From Angiostrongylus vasorum (Eukaryota > Nematoda > Chromadorea > Rhabditida > Metastrongylidae), in NCBI GenBank assembly GCA_018806985.1, contig JADANN010000108.1, positions 2,914,001 to 2,978,000 on the forward strand: a stretch of 64,000 nt of DNA, written 5' to 3'. The stretch's first letter is position 1, and each line of letters begins with the position of its first letter. Below, piece by piece: positions 1-13,009 of this stretch. A model generated the notes under the pieces. That model did not search any database. It saw only the letters and a list, made by a program, of their open reading frames with translations, and was not told where the DNA came from. The translations under genes and the position numbers were made by a program.

Positions 1-21
1 AAAAACACTGAGTTAATACAC

Positions 22-122
22 CTGGAGACCTCCGCATGTCATTATACAGGCCAGCTATGCATTCAGTTAACTCTAAAATGATACGAATGGAAGTGAATGC
101 ATGGTGCATCCCTTAAGGGTTG
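22..122 (+). repeat. SINE family A, 3' half only
   Basis: The stretch resembles the 3' half of the family-A SINE found complete at 23139 and 25588: a GGCCAG-TATGCATTCA segment, then an AATGCATGGTGCATCCCT segment. The tRNA-like half is absent or too diverged to see. Confidence 0.55.
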
Positions 123-1627
123 GTTTGTGCCGATCATCTTTTTTATCCTTAGAATAAGTAAGCTCTCTTTTAAATCTTAGCCTGCATGGGTCTTGAAAAA
201 GCCATTTGACACAATTATTCCTTAACGAAACGTCACGATTACCTATAAAATAAAAAAGCAACTGCATCTACTACATTTTGACTTTTTGACTTCTACAACA
301 ACGTTCGATTAGAAAGTACATTATTACAAAACTGAGAAAAAAATGCGGAAAAGAAATACGGAAGAATATTTCTTAGGAAGGTTCGCCAATGAGTCTTTGA
401 ACTTCTCAGTATCGCCGTAGCAAGTTTATGTGTCTGACGAGGTGTTACTAGTTTCCCAACGTCCGTAGACATTAGACATTAGGATTACAAAACACCATAG
501 GAGAACAACGCAAACTATGAGCTGCGCACGCTTCTTAATTTAACCCACTTAACCACATGCATTGATATAAATGCACGTCCCTTGCGACGGTCTCTGTTAC
601 CAAAAAGGCTGTATTTCTTACAGAATCCCACTTTACCTCTGAACGGGGCTGTGAATTTCCTCGATACATACATCATTCCAAATCCAGTATATTCTGCCGA
701 AATTCTTGGTGATGGGGTTGGTCAGTGGCCAAATCTTGCACACCCTACCTCGTCTGCTACATGCTGCGTTGCCGCCAAAGTGGAGGTTCATAGACTTCCA
801 GATCTCCTGGTTATAACAGGGTCAACTACAGGACAGCAAGCGAAAGCATTATTAGCACTTCAATAATTCCATAGCCGTGATGGCCAAACGATGCCCATTT
901 TAAGGCAGGGAACCGATGAATCTTCCCACCTCGTCAGTTCTTCTTTTAGTAGTAGTCATGCTTCCATCGAGAAGAAGGACGTTGTTTGACGTTACATCAC
1001 CTCACCACTCACCAGTGAAATCATTAACGTGCTCATCTTCTCCATCCGATTAACTTTCTTCAGTCCGTTTGGCAGAAAGCACAGGAGGATTCACGACCTC
1101 TGTTCGCCTCCAACTCCTTCTTTGCCACCCTCGATGAGAAGTCGACTGAGATGTAAGCTGAAGTTGTCCTCATCTGCCATAAAGATAGAGATGGCTGAGG
1201 AAGAACGTGAGAAGCGATAAGAGGGGGAACGGTGGAGGAAGTAAAGAATGACGGTGACCTTACATACCCTTATCTTCTAGAGTACTCTTCAAGAGTCGAA
1301 GAACGATAAGTATAGTTTCTCTGCTGGAATCCGAAATCTCGCCCAATTCTTGAAGAAGCCACTTCCTGAATCAAATGATTGATCGTTACTTCCAATTTAT
1401 ACGATCCCGAAAACAACTACACCTTCCAACAATTATACCTCATTTAAAACGAAAAAAACTATCACAGAATGTGCAGATCTTCGCCAACACGAAATATGTT
1501 TTCGTACGCCGGAAATTGAAATGACTTCAGACCACACTTTAGGAAATCCAGTGATCTCTTCTAAATGATACAGCGAATTCTCGTCCATAAACATGTCAAG
1601 TTATCAACTTCTTAACGATTTTAAATA
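123..1627. other. Intergenic, nothing recognised
   Basis: I see no exon with credible splice sites, no RNA gene and no recognisable transposon domain. Open frames at 582-866 (+) and 1029-1220 (+) have no protein motif and no splice context and are treated as chance. Confidence 0.4.
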
Positions 1628-1890
1628 GTGCCACGTGTAGCGCAGTGGACGGAGGCTCCCTGCAACACACATGGGATCGATCCCGGTGCCCGAGGCCCGC
1701 CAAGTCCTCCATCCCTCAGGGGTCGGCAAATCGGTACAAGACCTGTCTGAGAGGATAGCAGCATGGCTCGATACATTGGGAGGCCACCCGAGTCATTGTA
1801 AGGCCAGATATGCATTCATTCATCTTAAATGATGCTTAATGAAGTCGAATGCACGGCGATAGATCAACGCCGAGAGCTTTATCCTTTATC
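1628..1890 (+). repeat. SINE family A (tRNA-derived), near full length
   Basis: It starts with the A-box-like GTAGCGCAGTGG, then the B-box-like GGATCGATCCC about 45 nt later, as in a tRNA-derived pol III promoter. It continues through the shared body (GAGAGGATAGCAGC, GGCCAGATATGCATTC) and ends with the family tail GAGAGCTTTATCCTTT. Confidence 0.8.
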
Positions 1891-2044
1891 ATCGCTTATG
1901 TAGGACACACAAAGTTCAGTGTTTGATCGATAATGCACTGTTTCTCATTTCTAATTCTCATGGTGTGAAATGGTCGGCTGAATGAAATACCGAGACTGAT
2001 TCAACACAAGTCGCAAAACCCTTCCAAATGCTGACATCAGCGCG

Positions 2045-2870
2045 TTTAGCTGACGAAACAGACGAAATGTGGTCAAATACACTGATAAAGCCTGTAGAAA
2101 GACTGGTCTTCGACTAAACCTCACAAAAACGATGTTCATGAAGAACGGATTGGTTTCGTACGGCCCATTCAAGCTCAACGGAACGAATATCTCCGAATGC
2201 TGCAGTTATGTCTATCTAGGTCGAGAAATCAATATGATGAACGACTTAGCTTCAGAGCTGAGCAGAAGGAAACGAGAGGCCTGCGAAGCTTTCAAGAGCA
2301 TCGAGAATGCAGTGAAGAGGACAAAGAACACTCGATTCCGTGCCCATCTTTTTCGACTCAACGGTACTTCCTGCCCTAACGTATACGTCAGAAACCTGGT
2401 CGCTGCGTAAGCAGGGTGAAAGATCACTCAGCGTTATCGAACGCGCAGTCGAAAGGACGATGCTAGGAGTATCCCGTGTCACGCAAGTAAGGGAAGTGAC
2501 CCGAAGCTCCGGTCTGTCTCAACGATCAAAAAACGAAGATGCCGTTCTGTACGCCAAACAGTCGAGGATAAGGTGGGCCGGACACGTAATGCGTATGAAT
2601 GGCAACCGATGGACCAGAGCCGTTAGTGACTGGATTCCTCGGGATGTCAAACGTACTGCAGGAAGACCACCGACCCGATGGTCAGAGTTCTTCACGAGTC
2701 CCTAGAGCGAGCAGAACCCACTGGGCTACTCTTGCACGCGACAGGAAAAAATGGAAGATTTACTGACGCCCGCTCGAGTCAGTCGACGATCAACGGGACT
2801 ACAGGTGACACAGGTAGTACAGGTGATGGATTTCTGACATTCTCAACCCCCAAAGTCCTGTAGCTGCCGA
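2045..2870 (+). mobile_element. RTE-type LINE, 3' fragment (dead)
   Basis: Conceptual translation shows the C-terminal part of an RTE-like reverse transcriptase: an LNLTKTMFM segment, then YVYLGREINMM, then after a frameshift near 2345 the post-RT region with ALTYTSETW, IRWAGHVMR and GRPPTRW. The same LNLTK-FM-NGLVSYGPF segment occurs in the minus-strand copy at 27.4-29.5 kb. The copy is 5'-truncated, frame-broken between about 2340 and 2350, and again near 2700 where the frame moves to one beginning ESLERAEPTG. Endonuclease and RT catalytic motifs are absent, so it is non-autonomous debris. Confidence 0.9.
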
Positions 2871-3670
2871 GAAATCATAGTTCATTCTCGGAGAAAGCAG
2901 CATGTGGGCGTTCACGTTCGTCGTAGGCGAACGTCGCGGACGAGTTCGCGGTTTCCCCACCCCCGTAGTCGCCAGTGTGTCGTCGGTGTGCGAGGCGACG
3001 AACCCATCGACCGCTCTCCCACGTGGTTTCGAACTCGGGCGTTTCTCCTTCTACGAATCGTTTTCACTTCGTCATTCGTTCACCTATCGTCTACACTTCA
3101 GACAAACTGACAAGCTCGTAGGTGTTTGAGATTCAATGTCATTTTTTTACGTTTGGATCTTTATACGTGTTCCGGAAGAAGAAGCTATTGCTCTAGTCTT
3201 CACAGTATAAACGCTAGTATTACCAGAATATGAGCAAATGCATTTAGACCAATAGTGGTTCGAACAGCTTGCTTGTAATTTGTAACTGTAACCTGCTTCT
3301 AACATCTCGAACAACTTGTAAATAGATTGCCATTCTGCAGACATCGGAAGTTCAAAAAGTGTTCTTGGTGATGTCATTAGAATTATTCCACTTGGTTTTA
3401 TGGTATATAACTTTCCATCGGTCAGCACTTCCTCATCTCACATCGGACACGGCAAACTTGTTGTGATGGTAGAAGGTACAGTCGTGACTACTTCCATAGT
3501 GAAGGTATTCGTCTACCGCATAGTTAAAGATTTCATGAAAAAGGAATACTACTTCGTTCCTTCTTGCCAGTTAGAAAGACCGCCTCGAAATCGTCCTCGT
3601 TTACGAATCCATCCTTTCCACTTGCGTTTTGTTTGTGACAGCTTGTCAAAATACACATCCTTGCCTAAGA
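2871..3670. other. Upstream region of the rde-4 orthologue
   Basis: No exon is supported. The frames at 2902-3129 and 3400-3699 (+) have no recognisable motif. The region presumably holds the promoter and outron of the downstream trans-spliced gene; I cannot point to a specific element. Confidence 0.35.
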
Positions 3671-3682
3671 CGACTTCCAGAT
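3670..3682 (+). promoter_or_regulatory. Probable spliced-leader trans-splice acceptor of rde-4
   Basis: CGACTTCCAG ends at 3680, two bases before the ATG at 3683. An acceptor with no upstream donor, this close to a start codon, is the usual pattern for SL trans-splicing in nematodes. It decided the choice of start. Confidence 0.6.
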
Positions 3683-6600
3683 ATGACATCGGTGAGTGAT
3701 CTCTTCACACCAGTTGATGAGTTGAGATTGACAGAGCCATACTGTTCGAGCGGTAGTCTTGTGGTGAGTGCAGGGACAACGTTCAGTCAGGTGTGGTATT
3801 TTTAACTAAGTGACGTTATTGTTTATAGCACAAAGTGCGTAACAATAGTGAACTTCTTCGAAAAAATTAAACATTTAGAAGACTCCAGTTATGGTGCTCG
3901 ATGAAGCAGCTCGTCGTGTTTATGGTGTTCCTCCAGATTACCAGTTGATTAGCGAGGTGGTATCCACTCATTTCTTGAATTTCATGGATGGTGACGTCAT
4001 ATGCGAAAAAGTTCAAGTTGGAACAAAATCATAGTGATTTAAAGCAGAGTAATGAGCTTTTGCATATCGTTTACATAAATTTTTGCGATGAAGACCTTTG
4101 CGGGTTGCTGTTTTCCTCATCAGAACCAATATTTTTGACACTGAACACAAGTCATTTTCGTATCCATTCCCACCTTTAATATTCCTCATACCATTTCTAT
4201 AGTGAAAAACTGAGTGAATACAGTGTAGACGTTGTAAAGGGCATAAAACGTCGAGTGGACAGTAGCAAGGTCCAGTTTCAGGTCCCCGCTTTTGGTTTTT
4301 CTTGTCGCTTAATGAACAAGAGCGCAACAGGTTGTGGAAAAACGAAAAAGGCGGCGAAACATCAAGCTGCACGAGCTCTGCTTCATGAACTGATTGAAGC
4401 AAACCTACAACTGGAATTTGGTATTCCAGGAGAAACTAAACAAGCCGCACATCAAGCAGTAGATGGGCTTGCAGTTGGTGATGTTCGAGTTGAACCATCA
4501 GACGAAGATCTTCCGCCCTCTATTGGACAGAATGAGAATCACTCAGGGAAGCTCTTGCAACTTTGTCACAAGAACAAACTCCAAGCTCCTGAGTATAGTT
4601 ACAAAGAAGAAGGCCCTTCAAACGACCGTACATTTACAACTACTTGTAAGGTGAGATACCATTGCCTGGAAATTTTAAAATTTCGAGCATTCATAGCAGA
4701 CGAGCTTAGTTTGAGTTCTTTTGGACGTGAAGGCTAGCGTGACTGTGCATTTTCAATTTTTCTGCGGTGGACATCCTTGTCCTTCCAACGGTTTACCGCG
4801 TCAGGATCCGCCACCGCCCTACTGTCAAACTAGTCGCTTGGTGGAAAATCTCCCTCTGATCCACAAGGGCGGCCACCCCCTGCGGTGGTGACGACCTGAA
4901 GTTGACCTAGGCGGGGCTGTCCTCAGGACTCCAGGGAACCACAGTGGCTAAACCAGAACATCTCCGAAGAATGGAAGTGATGCTGCGATCCGCACAACCA
5001 GTGAAGACTGGCTATCTAAGGAAGGACATCTATGTGGCCACGTAAGAATTATTAACATTATGAACAAGAAGAAAATCTTTTGTTCTACAAATGAGCACTT
5101 GTTGCTTGAATTTTCAATAAAATAGTAGTTCGATTTTCTCTCTTTTAACTAAACCCTGTGCATGCGTTTGTTTTCCTTTTCAGGTTGCGGGTCAAGAAGC
5201 TGTAGGAGTAGCGAAGACAAAAAAGGTTTCTAAAAACATCGCTTCACAAAAAATGCTCGCTATCATAGAGAAAGGCATTGTTGACATGAATAAGGAACTT
5301 GATTTAGACCGAGGTGCGTTGATTCCACTATTTCGTCACTTCATTTCGTCTCCCATGAAGAGAACTGGCAGAAGGTCTAAAAATTGGGTTGGCAAGTGTT
5401 AGCCACGTGAATGTGACGAGCACAACGTATGAAAATATCTTCTTTTGTATGAGGCTTTTTGAATGCATGTAAGTGAGACATGCTTGTGGTTCCCAACTCT
5501 TGGCTGATGAGTGGTTTGTACAATCTGATTTCGAGTATTTTTGCTTTTCACTTGGCCAGAAAATGAATTGAAGAGGTATCATGTAGAGCGCCAACGTTTT
5601 ACTTGCATTTTGTCAATTTGTAGCGTAAGAAACTGCAAATCTTGTTTTGCCCGTCATGATAGTCCTTGTGATATTATGAAATTATCTCAAAAGATGTGAT
5701 GATTTTAACCCTATGTTTTTTTGCTTAACTGAATGCTTTAGCATACTTACTTTACCTTAATGCTTCTTACTTTTTTGCTTACAATATTTCTCTTTATAGC
5801 CGTATAATCACTTCACACTGTAATACTGTAAGTGGAAGGTTATTCGGTAGCATCACTTCTATCGAAGGAAATGAATATTAAGTATCAGTGGGGTTTATTG
5901 CTTCATAGTTCTGTGATTTGTTAACAAGTTCCATTGTCCACGTGGGATTGATAAAGTGTACATTGGAATATAGACTAACTGGGTAAAATTATTTGTTCTT
6001 TTTCTCAAGTGTTTATGTTATTAGGAAGGTATCTGCAGATGCGAACGAAGATGAGAATCCGTCAGTTGGTGAACTCCAATGCAATATACCACATGCTTCT
6101 GACGCTATGACCGTTGTATCAGAAATTTTATCCGATACCAAACGATTCGAGTCTCCTACTCAAGAGTACCGTATTCTTGAAAATAAGTGTGCTTTTGGTG
6201 AGTATTTTGTTGATTTGCATCCCAGTCAATTTTTTCAAAGTAGTCCTCAAGTTTTCGAGTAGTTTTTTTAATTTCGTTTATAATGGCAATCGAATATTCG
6301 TATTGAAAGTTGTACTAGGTGATGTATTCACTCCAATTTGCTTGTTTTACGAAAGTGGTTGTTCACTAGTGCAGACTAGCTGAAAACTAGGTCAGGTTCG
6401 TTGTACCCTGTCATCTGTGCGACTTGCAGGAAAGTCTCCGTTCTCCCTACCGTATGTAAAAGTAGCTCAGTGGGTGCCGATCGCACTAAAACCTTGAAAA
6501 ATATCATCTCTATTTTGTTGAAGAACTCTGACAACGGGTCTGATTCCCCTTCTAGCTGTACGGCTGACATCGCATGGGTCTCACTCGGCACTTATCCACT

Positions 6601-8965
6601 GATTTCCATTAAGACACATTTAGTGTGTGACTTGCCTGGTTCTCGACATTGCAGCTTATACAGCGGCGTCTCTGATCTTTCATCGCTGATGTTATTTGAA
6701 ACTTCCGGTCTCTAGTTCTACTTACGCTATATAGAGTATTAATCTCAGTATTGTTCTCTTGATTGCGCTTTCGATTGTGATCGTTAGTTCTTCGCTTTCC
6801 TTACATAGCATCCATGCTTCTGATGTGTAAGTTAAAAGCAAGAAAAATCGTTGAGCCCATAAGGTTGACGGCTTACTGAGAGCTCCTTGTCTTCTTCGTT
6901 ACATTCTTGATGCTTTTGAAAACTCGCCAAGCTGTTGACTTCTCACATACACATACTGAAGCTTTCGGAATATACAAAACGTTGAGCCTGCATGAGAAAT
7001 TAGAAACGAACCCTATCCTCATGAACATCATGTTTTTGAGGTTCAAAGGAAGGCTTATTTTTTACACGGTCGTTGTTGACACCAGCCAGTATTGGTTCCG
7101 TGTGATCACTGCTATAAATATACACGTATATATTAGTATATATTTATATATACAAATACATGCATATAGTGCATGTATATGGTGTATATACGTATAGTAT
7201 ATGTATATATATTTATATATAAAGTATACTACTGCTCGTCACTGTTATGTATACGATAACACCAGCGAAGAAAATGGTGCATAGTTACTAATCACTGATT
7301 TCAAGTCATATGTTATGCATAGGGCAACGTATCGCAGTAGCTGGAAGTGCTCTACACTAGGCGCGTGGGCATTGGTGCAGTCATCCCGGGCCAACTAACT
7401 CTTAATCTTTCCGGGTTCCGTCAATCGGTAGCACACTTGTCTGTGAGGATAAGAGCACCGCCTTGATGAGCCGGCAACCCTTGGCTTTAGGGGTCAATTA
7501 TGCATTGAATGAGTCTAAATGATGCGTAACATCTAACGCCTAATGCTGCTTTTTCCTTTTTTATAGTAAGTGCCGATAGCTCCTTGATACCTAAAGTAGT
7601 TCAGGAATTGAGTACCTGTGTTTGTAGATGACTACTATGAAATGCTATTTGATTTTAAATCTGTTTGAAGCCCACACTCACAGGAAAATTGGGGATTAGA
7701 TTTGTATTTCTAAAATTTTTTTACACAATAGCGAAAGCCGTAAACGCCAGTGCTCTAGTGGGGACTTTACGCGTCTTTGCTGGATGAAATTCCACTTTTT
7801 TCGGTTTTCTTCGTATATAAAGTAGGGATTTTTTGTACATCATTGATAGCTTGTTGTAAAAGTTGAAGGAAGTACGTCTTACCGCCGCTAGAAACTCATC
7901 GGAAAGGTTTTTAGAATTTTTAGTGGAGAACACGTTTTCATGAGCCACTCCTGAAATGAGCTCTGTCTTTGGCAAACTATCAATGAATTGAAAAAAATGC
8001 GGTGAAGAAGCTCTGTTTGGAAATTGTTTGCAAATGCAAAATAAAGCAGGAATGATGATCCATAGGATGCAATGCACCTCGTCCACGTTTTCGCTGACAA
8101 GTGCAAAGCGTAGAGTTGGTCTTGAGCGTTTTTTGTTACTGTTGCTTCATGAATTGAAGCACTGCTTAATTCATAGTTTTTTTTCTAGGGCAGCCTTAAC
8201 ATTCACTCTTGCGTGTTTTCGTAATCTACAAGCTACCGAAAATTTACTACGCAATGTTCCAATACTTTACATGGAACGTTTTTATGAGATGTAATGTATA
8301 GTAACATGGGGTGGTTCATTATCTAACAGTTGAGTGGTTGGCAGTACTCGAAAGCAGTTGCCGTTGGCTAAAACGTCTGAATGGACGTTCCAATGTTTGC
8401 TGATGTCCTCGAGAACGTGTGCTATACGGCAGTTGCTGGTTGCGAGGCCAATGCAAAAGCTCTCCTCGTACTGCCTTACGACCCCGTTCCTAGTCCTCGT
8501 TCGCCTAGCGCCTAGAATGAGAATTTCACCGTTCACTTCTTTGCACTTCAACACTGGTCATCGTTCTGTAAAGCTGCTCCACAGCTGATTCTATGGAGCT
8601 GTTGTCCAAAGTGCTAACTGCAATGTGACTTATTAAGACTCAAACCAAGATGAGGAATGCTAATGCCATGTGTGAATAGAATCTTGTGCTTTTGCTACTG
8701 TGTAAAATCCACAATAAGCTTGTATTGAAGAAATACATAAACTCTAACACCATACCGTAAATGAAGTAAAGATTTTCAGGTTTATTTTTATCAACGTATT
8801 TAAAGTGTTTTTGCAGGTCTTACGCAGTGTTTGCTAAAGATTTCACTTTGCAAACCAGGAGAACCACAGTCGCGCACTCCTTACATTTTTCCCGGCTCCC
8901 ATACAACTGAAGAAGGAGCGAAACAGCGAGCCGCACAAGCAGCCGTTCTGTTCCTAAGTTCATGA
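3683..8965 (+). CDS. rde-4: RDE-4-like dsRNA-binding protein, Dicer partner (6 exons)
   Basis: Exons: 3683-3763, 3879-3956, 4282-4650, 5184-5313, 6039-6197, 8817-8965; phases agree throughout, giving 321 aa (C. elegans RDE-4 is 385). RDE-4 binds long dsRNA and presents it to DCR-1 in RNA interference. dsRBD1 (about residues 28-105) opens with KTPVMVLDEAARRVYG, very close to the worm KTPLMVLEEAAKAVY, and ends with GCGKTKKAAKHQAA, the RNA-binding KKxAK loop. dsRBD2 (about 130-220) contains KLLQLCHKNKLQAPEY and KTKKVSKNIASQKM. The C-terminal domain (ILSDTKRF, then EEGAKQRAAQAA) lacks a KKxAK loop, as does the third domain of C. elegans RDE-4, which serves dimerisation. Intron 5 is 2.6 kb and holds a LINE fragment and a SINE. 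Family assignment is strong. The exon 1 to 2 junction and exon 5 acceptor (TATCTGCAG, chosen by phase) are inferred. Confidence 0.9.
4775..5045 (+). repeat. Interspersed repeat family C
   Basis: It lies in intron 3 of the rde-4 gene. It shares CCAACGGTTT, AAATCTCCCTCTGATCC, TGGTGGTGACGACCTG and a CATCTCCGAA-like end with copies at 9505 (-), 19425 (+) and 34410 (+). No coding capacity. Confidence 0.75.
6376..7080 (-). mobile_element. RTE-type LINE, 3' fragment (dead), in rde-4 intron 5
   Basis: Read on the minus strand, 7075-6905 gives a MMFMRIGFVSN segment, 6880-6720 gives a SEAWMLCKESEEL segment followed by ESAIKRTIL, and 6480-6390 gives TELLLHTVGRTETFL. These match in order the RT tail and C-terminus seen in the copy at 2045-2870. 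Many stops and frame changes; inserted antisense to the host gene. Confidence 0.75.
7110..7225. repeat. AT-rich low-complexity stretch
   Basis: An imperfect TATA/CATA repeat (ATATATTTATATATA and similar) of about 115 nt within rde-4 intron 5. Confidence 0.8.
7330..7565 (+). repeat. SINE family A, strongly diverged
   Basis: The family order survives (GGCGCGTGGGCATTGGTGCAG, TTCCGTCAATCGGTA, TTGTCTGTGAGGATAAGAGCA, TATGCATTGAATGAGTC) but many positions differ. It sits in intron 5 of rde-4. Confidence 0.6.
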
Positions 8966-9504
8966 TTGTATCCACTTTGCCAGCTTTAGTGTTCATTCTT
9001 TTTGGAGAAAGTAATCGGATGGCTATAAAACTTGCCACAACATGCCAAAGCTTAAATCTCCACGAAAAATCACCGAGGAATTAATAATTTGCCGGATGTA
9101 TTAACGCTTCGGGTGAGACACTCTGGAAAAAGTACGTATTTTCACCTATGAACTTGTCTATCATATGTTTTTCAATAACTGGCTCTAATTTGTTTTCGTA
9201 ACAATACGCCTTTGTCTCATCTAGGGTTATTTCTGTTTAGAATTTGTTTGTTAATTTCTACGTGATTTCTCAGATTTCCGTTACTGACATCGTGCTTTGG
9301 TTAGCTGGGTCTTCTGTATGCTGTCATTTTCATAGAGATTTGAACATGTGCATCGTTATGGTTAACTCGCTGTCAGTATAAAATTTCCTTCCGTAGTTAC
9401 GATTTTTGTATGTTGTCGATTTCCAACGATTCATATCGCTTGTTCTCTTTTTGGGTTGTATTGTACTCTTTAGGTCAGTTGACAATATATTTACTTGGAT
9501 ACTT

Positions 9505-9850
9505 GGATGGCCCCCGTTCTCACTAGTTGTACGGGCCCCCAGCATAATTTCCAATCTCCGGGGATCTGCTGGTTTAGTCGTTCTGGTTCACTCGAGTCCC
9601 GAGATTAGCCAGGCCAAATTCTGCCCCGGACCGTCGCCACTGCAGGCGGTCGCCGCCCTTATGGATCAGAGGGAAATTTTCCACCAAGCGACTAGTTTGA
9701 TAGCAGGGCGGTAGTGGATCCTGGTATCGATTTACTCTTATCTAGGTTTCCTGATGGAAACGCCGGACTCCTCAGCCTGGAAGACCATGCTGGGGGGATG
9801 AGTTCACCTCACTCACTGTACACAGGATCACTTCCCAACCACAATTAGTA
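9505..9850 (-). repeat. Interspersed repeat family C
   Basis: This is the reverse complement of the family seen at 19425 and 34410: it contains the complement of AAATCTCCCTCTGATCC (GATCAGAGGGAAATTT), GATCCTGGTATCGATT and TGATGGAAACGCCGGACTCC. No coding capacity. Confidence 0.8.
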
Positions 9851-10844
9851 GGTAAACTGTTAGGACGATTCCTCTCCTAAGCTAACGAATCGGACGATTC
9901 GTAGCGAATTGACAATATAGCTGCTTGATATTACATAAGACATGGATGGCTACTCGCCGATAATATGCTTACTCATCAGCTCTCTTGATATCGTCCGAAA
10001 CACGTCGCTTTCTGTGGTATTGTGAATACTTCTGAATATGGAGAACTAAAAGCCATCTTTCGTCACATTACATTACGTTGTTTTGTAAACGTTTGAGGAC
10101 ACATTGAAAAGTTTGCTATTAGTTTGGAATATGGACCAGGTAGTGTTTCTCATGACATGGGTTGGAGGTGATATGTGAACTTCATCGGAGACCGGATCTA
10201 GAACTCCATTTTTTGGGTTTGGGATACGTATTTGGGTTCTATTCATTGCTTAACGGTAACGGAAGTGGTTTTTTTTCTTCACAAAGATAGTGCTAGCAAC
10301 ACAATACAAAGACTGTGTAGTAATTTTCTGCAAAGGCACTAATTTGGTAAGGGGGTGGAGTGCAATGGACTTGTCTTTTATGAGTAGACTATCCACGGCT
10401 GATATGCTGAGAGTGTGTTGAGATCATAGGAAGTTTATTCATTACGGTTTATCACCGCATAATTGGACTATCAGTGCTAAGAAATGCTACAATTAGATGG
10501 CAGATCTGAGAGTGGTCTCGAAACAAAGTAGGGTGAATGGGAGGCGATTTCTCAACTGCATGGGAAATTTCCTCGACGTATTTGCTTTCTCTTTTCTTTG
10601 TCTGAAGTCGTTTTTCAGAACAGTGGAACTTCTAATGTGATCAGGTTCATTGTCAACCGTATTATCAGAAATCATACGGATTTCATAGCAATGACGGTTA
10701 TAAATTAATTTGCCTTTGATGACTGCTGATTCGTGGCTCCTTTGGTCAACTGTAAAGTCCCCCACAACGGTTGTTTCTGGGTGGGCCATCGAAGATCTCT
10801 ACAATTTCCGTTCATTTGGCAACTTTCCCACGAGAATTCTCATT

Positions 10845-11050
10845 GCGTCTATTCGTACTGTGGCTGTTCATAGTGAATAGATTAACAACAGGTGATTGCT
10901 GATAGCAGAGATGGGTAAAAACCAGTTGAGAAAAACGCAAAGCAACACGCGAGCCCCCCAGAAAGGGGTAATCGTGGTTCGATCTGGCCCGGGGTCCAAG
11001 TTTAACGAGTATCTCAGCATCGTTTTGATTAACAGCTTGCAACGCACCTG
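10845..11050 (+). repeat. SINE-like family B element
   Basis: It contains CAGGTGATTGCTGATAGCAGAGATGG, a short ACACGCGAGCCCC variant, a B-box-like GTGGTTCGATCTGG and the family end CGAGTATCTCAGCATCG. It is diverged relative to the copies at 42790 and 51730. Confidence 0.6.
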
Positions 11051-13009
11051 GTAATTATTGGGTTCATTAATGTGATGAAACTTGTTACGATGGATAGGAT
11101 CTTGCCGTTATCATCGAGCAAATAAAGAGGCTCTTAATTGCTAAGATCAGCCGATTGACATTATTGACTAGAACGTGGCATTTCTGCCGAATTCACGTGT
11201 ATTCCAGTTTGCCAATGGAGCTTTTCTGGAACGTTCCCTCAATCGATAGGTTGTCACTGCGCAGCGAAGCTCGATGACGTCATTTAACTCGTCCTTTTTT
11301 GGCTATTATTTTTTTTAGTAGTCAGCTTTATCTCGCGTGCATTGAAAGCACACTCTGCGCGGTTGGGTGTTCGCATGTGCTCGTGCTGGCTATCGTCTCT
11401 CGACGTCCATTTCCGGTCTGGACATTACCAACGTCATCAGTCTGGGTGTTGGCCCTAATGAAGCCCCCGTAATCCTTCTCACAAACTTCTTTGCTATTAT
11501 TTTCCTGGTCCGATAGTGTTTTTTGCTGTCGAACAACTTCTCCAGAGGGAGTGCACGTGGTGCCGTCGTGCGTTCACAGTATTAGGACATTCCCCGTTCG
11601 CATCTCGCGGGCGCGCCTCGGCCGATGCTCGTTTTCTCGTCGTCGTGATCCTATCTCTCTCTCCCCACCCTTTTCATTGACAATATTGTTGGTATACGTT
11701 GACTTTATGGCGTGCTCCTTGTTTTTTTCCTCGGTTTTGCCCGTTTTTCTATTTTTTCTGTATACTTGTTTGTTTTACGTTTTTTGTTTGTGCGTGTTTC
11801 CATCTCCAAACCAGTAGGGGTTATACGGGTCTGTTTCAGGTTGCGTATTGATCTGCAATGTCCCTTTGTACTACCTTTGTCAGAAGGGCGAACAGAGTCT
11901 TTCCTAAGGTACGAAATTTTTCGGAAATGCCCCAATATTTCTGCTATGCATGGTGCTTCTGAGCAATTGCACATCGTCGAATCCCTTTCATTTTCGGTTT
12001 TTTTTTCTTGTAATGAAGGTAACTTGGGTCAGAGCAAGCGTGGGAATATATGTGATTATTTTCATTTTGATTTAACGCTAATTTTCCAGTATTTTCGCTT
12101 ACATAGAGGTACTTTATTTTCGCAATCCACCACCGTAAGGAGTTATTACCTCGACTGTATCTCTTCAACATCAACAGCTTTCGAGGATTGGGATTTGCGA
12201 ATATCTATTAAATTTTGGACTACATTTTACGCAGCATCACGTAGAAAGACACGGAATAAATGTCGATGTAGAGTCCCATGGTCAGCGATGTTTCCAGTAG
12301 GATTTGACTTATAACATCTGTTCACTCCTACAAACATTGCAAGTTTTAGTTCCGTAAAATAATGCTGGTCGGCTTTATGATCCCAGAGCGGTTCGGTTCC
12401 ACTTATAGAAAACTATATTCACTTCTCAAAACGTGACCTGAACAATATCAACAGCTAATATTTTGGATGCATGACTATTTTGGTGCGCATTTCTCCTGTT
12501 ATAAAAACTTTGTAACGATTGTGGACAAAACCTTAGGAGGTAACCTAACTAGTTAGAGCGGAGAGTTTTCGAATACGAGAGTCAACTTGTAAGCATAGAG
12601 GTCCATAACTTAGAAGAAGGCCATGTCAGTTTGTTCTTGTCACAGTGCATTATGTTACCGTCATGTCGATTAACTACTGTCTTCTTAGTTTCTTAGAATG
12701 GTTTTTTGATGGACTACATAAAGTAATAAATAAGATTTGGTTTGGTTTTCTGTACAAATGCCATCCATCGCCTTTTTGTGTAGTCGTGTTAATAATGTGT
12801 TCAAGAACCCAGTTAACTGTAGTCTTGGGTTTATTTCTTTTAAGTTATAGAATTTCATATTGGTGCAACAAAAATACAGAAGGGTGTCATAGCTTAACCC
12901 ACTCTTGAGTATACGGTAATGAATTTCCACAAGTGCACAGTGGACCGACATCTTCGATTTTTTCTTTTCAAAATATTAAATAGCTATTTGAGTAGCTAGT
13001 AACAGCAAC

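Noticed and set aside
7721..8106. 121-codon minus-strand ORF in rde-4 intron 5
   Set aside because: No recognised motif, no splice context, and AT-rich codon use like the intron around it. A decayed repeat is possible but not shown.
11712..12314. 200-codon plus-strand ORF upstream of cts-1
   Set aside because: The T-rich sequence makes a Phe/Val/Leu-rich frame. No homology seen, and it does not splice in phase to the first visible cts-1 exon.
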